In this document: positions 52,763-63,131 of the stretch, one piece after another
Numbering within the stretch: position 1 is the stretch's first letter
How the letters are laid out: the number at the start of each line of letters is the position of its first letter
Assembly: GCA_016722075.1 (NCBI GenBank)
Contig: JADKGW010000001.1
Location: 62,001 to 126,000, forward strand
Direction of reading: 5' to 3'
Length of the DNA stretch: 64,000 nt
DNA from: Candidatus Kouleothrix ribensis
GTDB lineage: Bacteria; Chloroflexota; Chloroflexia; Chloroflexales; Roseiflexaceae
Made by a program: the position numbers and the translations under genes
Notes under the pieces: generated by a model
The model's input: the letters and a program-made list of their open reading frames with translations, nothing else
What the model was told of the DNA's origin: nothing
Databases searched by the model: none

Positions 52763-52771
52763 TGCTATAAT
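52763..52771 (+). promoter_or_regulatory. Extended -10 promoter TGCTATAAT
   Basis: TGC followed by a perfect TATAAT (52766-52771) makes an extended -10. The transcript would start near 52778, giving a 33-base leader before the aldose epimerase start. Confidence 0.65.
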
Positions 52772-52810
52772 GCGTCTCTCCGGTGAAAGATGGGGCCAGA
52801 GGGAAGCACC

Positions 52811-53854
52811 ATGAGCATAGAGCGAGCGGCCTTCGGCAGCGCCGGCGGCACTGCGATCGACCGGTATACGCTGACCAATGCGCACGGCCTGGCGGCCGAG
52901 ATCATGACCTATGGCGGCACCCTGCTGGCATTGCGCACGCCCGATCGAAGCGGGCGGCTCGGCGATATTGTGCTCGGCTTCGACACACTCGACGGCTACC
53001 TGGGCGCGCACCCATACTTCGGCGCGCTGATCGGGCGCTATGGCAACCGCATCGCGGGCGGGCGCTTCGTGCTGGACGGCGCGACATATACACTGGCCCA
53101 GAATGACGGGCCGAACAACCTGCATGGTGGCCCGCACGGCTTCGATCGCGTGGCCTGGCACGCCGAGCCGCACACGCATGGCGCCGAGCCGAGCCTGGCG
53201 CTGCAGCACACCAGCCGCGATGGCGACCAGGGCTTCCCCGGCACGCTTTCGGCCACCGTCGTGTACACCCTGACCGATGCAAACGAGCTGCGGATCGACT
53301 ATCACGCCACCACCGACCAGCCCACGGTCGTCAACCTGACCAACCACGCCTACTTCAACCTGGCCGGCGCGGGCGACATACTTGGCCACACGCTCGAGCT
53401 GGCAGCCGCGCGGTTCGTGCCGATTAACCCCAACCTCATCCCAACCGGCGCGCTGCAGCCGGTGCGCGGCACACCCATGGATTTTCGCACGCCCACGCCG
53501 ATCGGCGCGCGGATTGGTGCAGACGACGCGCAGCTACATGCGGCCGGTGGCTACGACCACACCTGGGTGCTGGATGCCGGCGGGCTGGCCTTCGCCGCGC
53601 GCGTGGCCGAGCCAGGCAGCGGGCGGGTGCTCGAGGTATACACGACCCAGCCGGGCGTGCAGTTCTACTCGGGCAACTTCCTCGATGGCACGCTGGTGGG
53701 CAAACGTGCGCAGCGCTATGCCCGGCACGCCGGGCTGTGCCTCGAGACCCAGCACTTCCCCGACTCGCCCAACCAGCCGGCATTCCCCAGCACGCAGCTG
53801 CGCCCTGGCCAGATCTACCGCGAAACGACGCTGTTGCGCTTTGGGGTGGCGTAG
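52811..53854 (+). CDS. galM: Aldose 1-epimerase (mutarotase)
   Basis: A 347-residue enzyme of full family length, starting at ATG 52811 behind AGAGGG. The catalytic His is in LTNHAYFNLAG near residue 182, the catalytic Glu in LCLETQHFPDSPNQPAFP near 316, and the substrate-binding YGNRIAGGRF and NLHGGPHGFDRVAW are both present. It interconverts alpha and beta anomers of sugars such as galactose and glucose. No gal operon is adjacent, so it is a free-standing copy. Confidence 0.95.
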   Translation: MSIERAAFGSAGGTAIDRYTLTNAHGLAAEIMTYGGTLLALRTPDRSGRLGDIVLGFDTLDGYLGAHPYFGALIGRYGNRIAGGRFVLDGATYTLAQNDGPNNLHGGPHGFDRVAWHAEPHTHGAEPSLALQHTSRDGDQGFPGTLSATVVYTLTDANELRIDYHATTDQPTVVNLTNHAYFNLAGAGDILGHTLELAAARFVPINPNLIPTGALQPVRGTPMDFRTPTPIGARIGADDAQLHAAGGYDHTWVLDAGGLAFAARVAEPGSGRVLEVYTTQPGVQFYSGNFLDGTLVGKRAQRYARHAGLCLETQHFPDSPNQPAFPSTQLRPGQIYRETTLLRFGVA

Positions 53855-53901
53855 GCACACTCGCACGGCCGGCTCGGTTGCACCATGCGCAACTGCAACG
53901 C

Positions 53902-53930
53902 TTGCGGCCGATTCCGACATCATGTATACT
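53902..53930 (+). promoter_or_regulatory. Promoter TTGCGG-17-TATACT
   Basis: TTGCGG at 53902-53907 and TATACT at 53925-53930 are 17 bases apart. The transcript would begin near 53937 and carry a leader of about 92 bases to the flavoprotein gene. Confidence 0.55.
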
Positions 53931-54028
53931 CTGCGGCACCTCCCCAGCACACCGAAACCAACGCCATAGCCCCATGCGGCGTGCCGCGATCGGGCAACCG
54001 CAGCATACACGAATGCGAGGAAGCATCT

Positions 54029-56476
<2,448 letters not shown>

Positions 56477-56567
56477 CATAGCCGAACAGCGCGCGCAGAT
56501 CCCAGCAACCTGCGAAGCAGCGCGCCATACCGCCGCAGGCACACATGCACCGGCCGCAGATGCCGCG

Positions 56568-57836
56568 TCATATCGCAGCGTAGCCGCAGAAGCGCAGCGC
56601 CGTAAGCGCCAGCGTGCGCGTCGCCGTCGCGAGATCGGCGATTGGCACGAACTCGTCGGGCCGGTGCGACACGCGCACATCGCCAGGGCCAAACAGCACG
56701 CTAGGCGTCTGCCCGAGATTGACCAGCAGGCGCATATCGGCGCCGTAGGTCATGCCCTCGATCGTTGGCGCGCGGCCGGCGATGCTGCCGAACGCCTCGG
56801 CCACAGTCATGGCGATCGGGTGATCGGCCGCGATGCCGGCCGGCTCGAAGCGCCCGCCCCACCACTCGACGATCGGCGGATGTGCGCGCAGCCACGGGCT
56901 GGCCTGCGCGGCCGCCGCGACTGTCTGCTCGAAGCGCCGCTGCGCTGCCGCGATGTCTTCGCCGACGGCCAGGCCGTAGCGGCCCTCGCACACCAGGCTC
57001 TCGGCCACGCTCGAGGCCCAGGTGCCCGCGCGCACGGTGCCGATACACAGCGCGTAGGGCAGCGCATAGCGCGCGTACAGCGGGTCGCGCACCTGCTGAT
57101 TACGCTCGCGCTCGAGCGCCATCAGCGCGGTGTACACCGGGAAGAACTGCTCGATCGCGCTGACACCCTCTTCGCGCACGCAGCCGTGTGCCGCCAGGCC
57201 GGGGATGCTCAGGCGGAAGTTGAGCGCGCCGGCCTGGGCCGGCGCAACGCACAGCTCGGTCGGCTCGATGATCACCGCGCCGTCGGCGCGGTAGCCGCGT
57301 AGCACCGTCGCCAGCGTGCCGATGCCGCCATCCTCCTCGCCAATCACACTCTGCACGATCAGGCGGCCCTTGAGCCGCACGCCGGCATCGTGCAGCGCCC
57401 TGGCGGCCAATAGTGCGCAGCACAGGCCGCCCTTCATATCGACCGCGCCACGCCCGTAGACCCGCCCATCGGCGATCGTGCCCTGGAATGGCGGGTAGTG
57501 CCAGTTGGCGCTGTCGCCGGCCGGCACGACATCGGTGTGGCCATTGAAGATCAGGCTGCGCCCGCCATGCTCGCCGCCGAGTATGCCGACCACGCCCAGC
57601 CCGTGGCTGCGCTCGACTTCCCACGAGCAGTGTGGGTGGCGCTGTAGCGTGGCGAAATCGAGTTCCCAGGCATCGACCTCGAAGCCGCTCTGGCGCATCC
57701 AGCTGGCCACACGCTGTTGCACCGCCAGCTCGGCCGGCGTGCCGTCGAGGCTTGGGATGGCGATCAGCTCGCAGAGCAAGGCCAGCAGCGCGTCCATATC
57801 GATCGCGTCAAGCACCCTCTGTTCAGTCTCGTTCAT
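56568..57836 (-). CDS. M20-family metallo-deacylase (acetylornithine deacetylase/succinyl-DAP desuccinylase-like)
   Basis: A 422-residue M20 peptidase-family enzyme. Dinuclear zinc ligands and catalytic residues appear in order: FNGHTDVVPAGD, GRGAVDMKGG, the general base pair in IGEEDGGIG, IIEPTE, and the late histidine in VSHRPDEFVPI. The middle AHGCVREEGVSAIEQF belongs to the dimerisation lid. It removes acyl groups from amino acids, with ArgE or DapE as named relatives; substrate choice is not visible. It lies ten bases after the acetyltransferase gene in the same direction, suggesting a coupled acylation/deacylation pair. Confidence 0.9.
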   Translation of the reverse strand: MNETEQRVLDAIDMDALLALLCELIAIPSLDGTPAELAVQQRVASWMRQSGFEVDAWELDFATLQRHPHCSWEVERSHGLGVVGILGGEHGGRSLIFNGHTDVVPAGDSANWHYPPFQGTIADGRVYGRGAVDMKGGLCCALLAARALHDAGVRLKGRLIVQSVIGEEDGGIGTLATVLRGYRADGAVIIEPTELCVAPAQAGALNFRLSIPGLAAHGCVREEGVSAIEQFFPVYTALMALERERNQQVRDPLYARYALPYALCIGTVRAGTWASSVAESLVCEGRYGLAVGEDIAAAQRRFEQTVAAAAQASPWLRAHPPIVEWWGGRFEPAGIAADHPIAMTVAEAFGSIAGRAPTIEGMTYGADMRLLVNLGQTPSVLFGPGDVRVSHRPDEFVPIADLATATRTLALTALRFCGYAAI

Positions 57837-57845
57837 GCGATTTCC

Positions 57846-58406
57846 TCATAGATCGATCGCCAGCACCGGGCGCTGCGGGTGCTCGCGCGCAACCGCGAAG
57901 CCGGCCGCGCGGAATAGCTGCTCGGGGCCGGTCCACATATCGCCCGCGTCGAGGTTGTCGCCGCGCTTGGGGAAGGCCTCGACCCGCCGCACCCCGCGCT
58001 GGCGCAAATCGGCCAGCACCGCGCCCAGCATGCCGCGCGCCAGCCCACGCCGCCGGTAGGCCGGGTCGATGAAGAAGCAGGTGATCGCCCAGGTGTCGGG
58101 CGCAGGCGCCAGCCCCAGCTGCGCCACCAGCTTGGCCAGCCGGTCGCGCCGGCCAGCCTGGCACCAGCCGGCCACCTGGCCAGCCAGGTAGGCCAGGTAG
58201 CCGTCGTACTCGCCGCCGTCGCACAGCTGCTCGCGCAGCGTGCGGTTATGGCCGGCTGTGCGCTCGCCCCAGCCGTCCCAGCCGGGCACCCACCAGGCCA
58301 CGCAGTAGCACCAGCCGCCTGCGGGCGCGCGATCGTGCAGCCCAAAGAAGTCGGCCCGATCGCCGGCCGCGAAGCGCCGTACGTGAAGCTCAGCTGGTTC
58401 GGGCAT
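57846..58406 (-). CDS. GNAT-family N-acetyltransferase
   Basis: A 186-residue acetyltransferase. The start at 58406 follows a very strong GGAGGAGGT. The acetyl-CoA-binding motif reads AITCFFIDPAYRRRGLARGMLGAVLADLRQRG (residues ~100-131) with R/Q-x-x-G-x-A. A late beta/alpha pair closes the fold (FRAAGFAVAREHPQRPVLAIDL). An unusual aromatic, Cys-bearing stretch, GGWCYCVAWWVPGWDGWGE, lies near residues 30-48. Substrate unknown. It is the first gene of a two-gene operon with the M20 enzyme. Confidence 0.88.
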   Translation of the reverse strand: MPEPAELHVRRFAAGDRADFFGLHDRAPAGGWCYCVAWWVPGWDGWGERTAGHNRTLREQLCDGGEYDGYLAYLAGQVAGWCQAGRRDRLAKLVAQLGLAPAPDTWAITCFFIDPAYRRRGLARGMLGAVLADLRQRGVRRVEAFPKRGDNLDAGDMWTGPEQLFRAAGFAVAREHPQRPVLAIDL

Positions 58407-58596
58407 GGCTACCTCCTCCAGGGTGGCAGGTGATGTTGGCATGGTTGCGCGTGATTGCTGCATTATACTGCGAGATCGCCATTCCAGGGCGATACGGCCA
58501 GGCGCGCGCCGGCCCGTGTTCCGGGCATGGCCGGCCTGTGGCCGCGCGGTACACAAGCGTTGTTCGTGTTCGGTTTGTGCGCTCTGGAACTCGTAG

Positions 58597-58626
58597 TTGA
58601 AATGCTGCCGCGCCAGCGTTTATACT
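58597..58626 (+). promoter_or_regulatory. Promoter TTGAAA-18-TATACT
   Basis: TTGAAA at 58597-58602 and TATACT at 58621-58626 are 18 bases apart. The transcript would start near 58633, 63 bases before the C39-like gene. A minus-strand TATAAT at 58462-58467 may serve the divergent acetyltransferase operon. Confidence 0.55.
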
Positions 58627-58695
58627 ATTAGCGCTTGCGCGTATTGGTGCCTGCGGCAGCACGGCACGTATGCATAGTCACTGCGGAGGGGTACC

Positions 58696-59439
58696 ATGGC
58701 ATTTCCGGCGTTCGTTCATACGGTTAACAGCACCACCGCCGACGCGGCCTGGCCAGTCGAGGGCCAGGGCTGGAACGAGTGCGGCTGCACGGCTGCCTCG
58801 AACGCGGCCAACCTGCTGGCCCACGCGCCGCGCTACCGCAAGGACGACTTTGTACGCCAGGCCGGCATGTTCTTTCAGCCGCAATGGGGTGGCACACCCA
58901 GCCCGATCACTACCTGGCTGCTCCAGCGCCATGGCTTCGGCACGCACTTCGGCAACCTTCAGCAGACCGACTACGAGCTGGTGCTGCGCGATCTGATCAA
59001 GCGTGGCATCCCGGTAATCATCGAGCTGGGTATCGTCAAGGTGCGCTCGGTGGCGGTGTCGGGCCAGCATTCGGTGGTGCTGGTGGGCTATAGCGAGCCC
59101 TACCGCGACCACGCCGGCACGCTGCGCGAGGAGTATTACCTGGTCGACGCGCAGTGGCCGCGGCTCGGCGAGTTCTCGCTTGCGTCGAACAATTGGGATT
59201 TCAACGGCGATGGCGTGGTCGAGGAATTCCCCGGCAACCGCACGCTCTCGCGCCAGGAGCTGAATATCGCCTACCCGATGCGCACCTACTTCCCGGTGTT
59301 TCCCACCAAGTCGGATCACGACACCTGGTATCGTAACAACATCTGGGCCGATACGGGGGTGCCGCTGCTGGGTAGCCTGGCCGGCGCATTCCTGATCGGC
59401 TCGCGCGACCGATGGGATGGCCCGCCAGCCGGTGTTTGA
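58696..59439 (+). CDS. Papain-like (peptidase C39-type) protein without signal peptide
   Basis: A 247-residue protein starting at ATG 58696 behind GCGGAGGGG. Its catalytic pattern fits the C39/papain-like fold: Gln24 and the cysteine cluster NECGCTAASNAANLL (C29, or C31), His125 in SGQHSVVLVGYSE, and Asp151 in YYLVDAQWP. There is no signal peptide, membrane segment or fused ABC transporter. It also carries the calcium-type NWDFNGDGVVEEF near residues 166-178. It may cleave peptides inside the cell or be exported without a signal. No bacteriocin precursor or transporter lies beside it. Confidence 0.7.
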   Translation: MAFPAFVHTVNSTTADAAWPVEGQGWNECGCTAASNAANLLAHAPRYRKDDFVRQAGMFFQPQWGGTPSPITTWLLQRHGFGTHFGNLQQTDYELVLRDLIKRGIPVIIELGIVKVRSVAVSGQHSVVLVGYSEPYRDHAGTLREEYYLVDAQWPRLGEFSLASNNWDFNGDGVVEEFPGNRTLSRQELNIAYPMRTYFPVFPTKSDHDTWYRNNIWADTGVPLLGSLAGAFLIGSRDRWDGPPAGV

Positions 59440-59497
59440 ACACAGCCAAGCCAACCGAATTGGGAGTGTACGCGGCCGTGCTGGCGCCGCCCCCAAC

Positions 59498-59528
59498 AAA
59501 AAAGCCCCGCCACGAGCCGTGGCGGGGC
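59498..59528 (-). terminator. Intrinsic terminator of the cupredoxin gene
   Basis: On the minus strand an 11-bp perfect stem (GCCCCGCCACG with its complement, 59504-59514 and 59518-59528) is followed by six T residues (59503-59498). It begins 18 bases after the cupredoxin stop codon and lies between two convergent genes. Confidence 0.9.
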
Positions 59529-59545
59529 CTATGCGTGGTGTGCGA

Positions 59546-60013
59546 TTACTTGACTGTCAGTGTGCCCTTCATGCCTGCGGCGTAGTGGCCGGGGAAGGTA
59601 CACAGGAAGCTATAGGTACCTGGCTCGACTTTAACCGTGATGCTGTCGCTCTCACCGCCGTTCAGCAGCTTGGTGTTGGCCAGAATGTTGGCCTTATCGT
59701 CGGGGATGTAGCCCTTGGCATCGCCAGCGCCAACACCCTCTTCGTCGACCTTCGCGGCCACGTCGTCGCCGCCCTTGACCAGCACCCAGTTGTGCTTCTG
59801 GGCGCTCGAGCCATTCTTGAAGGTCAGCTTCACGTCGCCGGGTGCTGCCGTCAGGTTGGCCGGGGCAAACTGCAGCTGCTCGCCTGCGGTCGAGACATTC
59901 AGACTCGTCGCGCCGCCGCCGGCCGGGGCAGCAGCACCACCGCCACAGGCTGCCAGAACCAACGCGCTCACCACTGCAATGCCAGCAAGCCAGAAACGTA
60001 CCTTGAGGTTCAT
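59546..60013 (-). CDS. Auracyanin-like blue copper lipoprotein
   Basis: A 155-residue cupredoxin. The start at 60013 follows AGGAG by seven bases. The signal peptide ends in lipobox LAAC (Cys23), followed by a Gly/Ala linker, so it is tethered outside the membrane. Copper ligands by position: His74 in KHNWVLV, Cys138 in FLCTFPGH, His143 and Met148 (AAGMKG). The C-terminal motif CTFPGHYAAGMKGTLTV is that of auracyanins, which carry electrons from alternative complex III to the reaction centre or an oxidase in Chloroflexota. It has its own promoter and terminator. Confidence 0.92.
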   Translation of the reverse strand: MNLKVRFWLAGIAVVSALVLAACGGGAAAPAGGGATSLNVSTAGEQLQFAPANLTAAPGDVKLTFKNGSSAQKHNWVLVKGGDDVAAKVDEEGVGAGDAKGYIPDDKANILANTKLLNGGESDSITVKVEPGTYSFLCTFPGHYAAGMKGTLTVK

Positions 60014-60060
60014 TCGATAACTCCTTTTATATGACAACCTGCCTTCGATTGAGCGTGTGT

Positions 60061-60088
60061 ATTATCTCACAATCATCTTGTTTGTCAA
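60061..60088 (-). promoter_or_regulatory. Promoter TTGACA-16-GATAAT for the cupredoxin gene
   Basis: On the minus strand TTGACA (60088-60083) and GATAAT (60066-60061) are 16 bases apart, close to consensus. Transcription would begin near 60054 with a leader of about 41 bases. Confidence 0.8.
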
Positions 60089-60340
60089 ATCCAAGCTATG
60101 ATGCAAGCCGCTGCAAATGGGTGCGACCCCACGCCGACAAAAAGCGTATATACTGTTAGCGGCTGTTTGGAACGCCGGAAGTGCGCGGGGCCACGCCGGT
60201 GCGCACGCTGGTTGGCAGCGTGAAGCCGGATGACGCCCTACCAGACCAGCCATTAGCTTCGTAGTCGGTAGGAATGCCTGTAGCCAGCAGCCGGGGCATT
60301 GGATATTGTACCTCCGAGCTGGCATAGCAGTAGGTGTGAC

Positions 60341-62263
60341 ATGTTCACTATATTGTTCAGTCGCACGCAGCAGCGCGCGCGCACGCTGGCGGCCGGGCTG
60401 CTGCTGCTGCTCGCGGTGCTGCCGCTGGCCACACCGGCCGCAGCCCAATCGAAATCGGTGGTGGTCGAGCGCCGCGACGGCGACATTACCATACTCGAGA
60501 ACGGCGATGTCCAGGTGATCGAGACATGGAAGACGCGCTTTATCGGCGGCCCGTTTCGCTTCGCGTTCCGCGCGATTCCGCTCAGCCGGGTCGAGGCGAT
60601 CGATAGCTGGGGCGTGAGCGAGGGCGGGCAGAACTACCAGCAGGCCAGCGACGAGCGCGCCGGCTCGTACACCGTGGCGCCGAGCAATAGCGAGCAGAAA
60701 ATCACCTGGTACTTCCCATCCACCAGCGACCAGACTCGCACATTCACATTGCGCTACCGGCTCAAGGGCGCGCTACGCGTCTACCCCGACGGCGACCAGC
60801 TCTTCTGGAAGTTCATCGAAGCCGATCGCCAGTACACGATCAACCAGTCGCGCGTGACGGTACACCTGCCACCCGGCGTCGACGCCGGCCAGCTGAAGAT
60901 CGCCAGCTACCGTAATTCCAGCGACGAGACCGGCCACGCGCGGGTGGTCGATGGGCAAACGGCGCTGTTCGACGGCGGCTCATTCGGCGGCGGCGACGAG
61001 TGGGAGGTGCGCGTGCAGTTCCCGCATGGCCTGGTGCGCACGGCTGCCCCGGCCTGGCAGGCCGCCGACGACGCGCGGATCGCGGCGGAGGCCGCGCGCA
61101 AGGCCCGCGAGCCGTTCTATAACCTGATCGCGCTGGTGACGAGCATGCTGCTGGCGTTGGGCGGCTCGGCCGGCCTATACCTGCTGTGGTACCGGCGCGG
61201 GCGCGACCTGCCCACCGGCATCGCGGCCGAGTTCTACCCGACCCCACCCGAAGACGTGCCGCCCGGCCTGGTTGGCACGCTGATCGACGAGCGCGCCGAC
61301 ATGAAAGACATCATCGCCACGCTGATCGATCTGGCGCGCCGTGGCTACCTGCAGATCGCCGAGCAGACCAAGCAAGGCTTTCTCAGCACCTCGCGCGACT
61401 TCACATTCGTGCGGGGCGAGGCCGACCTGCGCCAGCTGCGGCCATACGAGCGCGCGCTGTTCAACAAGATCTTCGGCGCGGCCATGGACGAGCGTAGCCT
61501 GTCGAGCCTGCGCAACCAGTTCTACACCGAGCTGCCCGAGATCAAGAAATCGATGTACGATGAAGTTGTGCGCCAGGGCTACTTCGACGAAAGCCCGAAC
61601 AGCGTGCGCAACCGCTACACCCTGCTGGCGGTGCTGGCGCTGGTGTTGGCGCTGCTCATGGGCTGCTTCGGCACCAGCCTGCTGGCGATCTACACGCCGA
61701 TCGCGCCGCTGCTCGGCTTCGTGCTGGTCGCGCTGGCGATCGGCTTTGTCGTGCTCAGCCGCTTCATGCCGCGCAAGACTCAGCCGGGCGCGCTGGCGGC
61801 GGCCAAGTGGCTGGCGTTTCGGCGCTACCTCGAGCGGATCGACAAATACGCCAATGTGGCCGAGGCCAAAGACCAGTTCGAGCGCTACCTGCCCTACGCA
61901 GTGGCCTTCGGCCTCGAGCGCAGCTGGGTGCAGAAGTTCGAGCAGGTGAATACCCCCGCGCCCGGCTGGTATTACCCATACGGCTATGGCTACGGCTATG
62001 GCTCGCACCACCGATCGCCAGCAGGCGGCGCACCCGAGCAGGGCGCGGGCGGCTCGGGCGGCGGCATGCCCTCGCTCGACCAGGCGGCAGGTGGGGCGTT
62101 CGCCGGGCTAAACACCATGAGCGCGGGCTTCTTCGACATGCTCAACTCGACCTCGTCGGTGTTCACCAGCTCGCCCTCGAGCTCGAGCGGCGGCGGCGGC
62201 GGGTTTAGCGGCGGCGGCGGCGGTGGTGGCGGCGGCGGTGGCGGGTCGAGCGGCTTTGGCTAG
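60341..62263 (+). CDS. DUF2207-type membrane protein
   Basis: A 640-residue protein from ATG 60341. A signal peptide (TLAAGLLLLLAVLPLATPAAAQ) is followed by an extracellular beta-rich domain (~30-250, SVVVERRDGDITILENGDVQVIETWKTRF). A membrane helix comes near 265-285, then a cytoplasmic winged-helix-like part (FYPTPPEDVPPGLVGTLIDERADMKDIIATLIDLARRGYLQI). Two adjacent membrane helices sit near 430-475, and the tail is an extreme Gly/Ser run of the kind usual in DUF2207. Function is unknown. It forms a group with the zinc-ribbon protein and the SPFH protein downstream. Confidence 0.9.
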   Translation: MFTILFSRTQQRARTLAAGLLLLLAVLPLATPAAAQSKSVVVERRDGDITILENGDVQVIETWKTRFIGGPFRFAFRAIPLSRVEAIDSWGVSEGGQNYQQASDERAGSYTVAPSNSEQKITWYFPSTSDQTRTFTLRYRLKGALRVYPDGDQLFWKFIEADRQYTINQSRVTVHLPPGVDAGQLKIASYRNSSDETGHARVVDGQTALFDGGSFGGGDEWEVRVQFPHGLVRTAAPAWQAADDARIAAEAARKAREPFYNLIALVTSMLLALGGSAGLYLLWYRRGRDLPTGIAAEFYPTPPEDVPPGLVGTLIDERADMKDIIATLIDLARRGYLQIAEQTKQGFLSTSRDFTFVRGEADLRQLRPYERALFNKIFGAAMDERSLSSLRNQFYTELPEIKKSMYDEVVRQGYFDESPNSVRNRYTLLAVLALVLALLMGCFGTSLLAIYTPIAPLLGFVLVALAIGFVVLSRFMPRKTQPGALAAAKWLAFRRYLERIDKYANVAEAKDQFERYLPYAVAFGLERSWVQKFEQVNTPAPGWYYPYGYGYGYGSHHRSPAGGAPEQGAGGSGGGMPSLDQAAGGAFAGLNTMSAGFFDMLNSTSSVFTSSPSSSSGGGGGFSGGGGGGGGGGGGSSGFG

Positions 62264-62277
62264 ATTTGGCGGGTTGC

Positions 62278-62310
62278 ACGACGCACTACGCACGACGCAC
62301 GACGCACTAT
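62278..62310. repeat. GCACGAC/GCACTACG tandem-word repeat
   Basis: The stretch repeats GCACGACGCACTACGCACGA-like words and is a reversed variant of the ATAGTGCG repeat at 28414 and 50106. It is bracketed by a 10-base direct repeat GGCGGGTTGC (62268-62277 and 62318-62327). Confidence 0.7.
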
Positions 62311-62346
62311 GTACACAGGCGGGTTGCGCACAGAAGGATGGCATGC

Positions 62347-62922
62347 ATGATCGGAAGTGGAAAAACTGTTGGTATGATCCTGATCGCGGCCGGCGTGATC
62401 ATTCTGTTGATCGTCGCGATCTTCACCGGCTCGGGTGTGGCCTCGGGCCGGCTGAGTGGCTCGGGTGCCATCCTGGGCATCGGGCTATTCGGCGTGCTGC
62501 CGCTGCTGGTGCTGGGCGGCGTCGGCGCCTACCTGTTCAGCAAAGGCCGCAGCGAAGAGCAGGAGCTGGCCGGCGTGCGCAAGAAAGAGCGCCTGCTGGG
62601 CCTGATCCAGTCGCAGGGTAAAGCCTCGCTCAACTCAATTATCGTCGAAATGAAGATGACCCGCGACGAAGTCAAGCGCGACATCTACGAGCTGGTGCAG
62701 CAAGGGCTGTTTACCGGCTACATCGACTGGAGCACCAACACATTCTATTCGAAGGACGCAGCGCAGGTAGGCAGCAACAAGTGCCCGAACTGCGGCGGCG
62801 TGCGCGAGCTGGTGGGCCAGGGCATCGTCAAATGCCAGTACTGCGGCGCCGAGCTGTTCATCCCGCCGGGCGCGCCGCAGACGAGCGCCACGCCTGCGCC
62901 GCCGCCGGCCGCCAAGCCGTAA
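62347..62922 (+). CDS. Two-helix membrane protein with winged-helix and zinc-ribbon domains
   Basis: A 191-residue protein; ATG 62347 is preferred over 62338 because AGAAGG lies better spaced. Two membrane helices (~5-28 and 38-62) lead to a winged-helix-like segment (~75-125, RKKERLLGLIQSQGKASLNSIIVEMKMTRDEVKRDIYELVQQGLF). A zinc ribbon follows with CPNCGG near 143 and CQYCGAE near 162, then a Pro/Ala tail. It looks like a membrane-bound sensor or scaffold rather than an enzyme. The family is not named to my knowledge. It is co-directional with the DUF2207 and SPFH genes. Confidence 0.8.
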   Translation: MIGSGKTVGMILIAAGVIILLIVAIFTGSGVASGRLSGSGAILGIGLFGVLPLLVLGGVGAYLFSKGRSEEQELAGVRKKERLLGLIQSQGKASLNSIIVEMKMTRDEVKRDIYELVQQGLFTGYIDWSTNTFYSKDAAQVGSNKCPNCGGVRELVGQGIVKCQYCGAELFIPPGAPQTSATPAPPPAAKP

Positions 62923-63131
62923 GCTAGGGCGCGCTGCTCAGGTTTCGCTCGCGCGTATCGTGTGTATGGCCTATGCTAGTGCCGGCAGCGCACATACGCT
63001 CAGCGGTTGGCTGGCTCCCAGAGCGCAAGCCAGCGGGAAGCGCCGTGCTGGCGCAGGTAAAACCCGACACCTACATTCGAAGAGCTAACCAAGCCCGGCC
63101 GCGCAGCGGCCGCTACTAACGGAGGGAACCC

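Noticed and set aside
60049..60340. Possible small gene between the cupredoxin and DUF2207 genes
   Set aside because: The only frame is minus strand and overlaps the signal peptide of the DUF2207 gene; no ribosome binding site is present.
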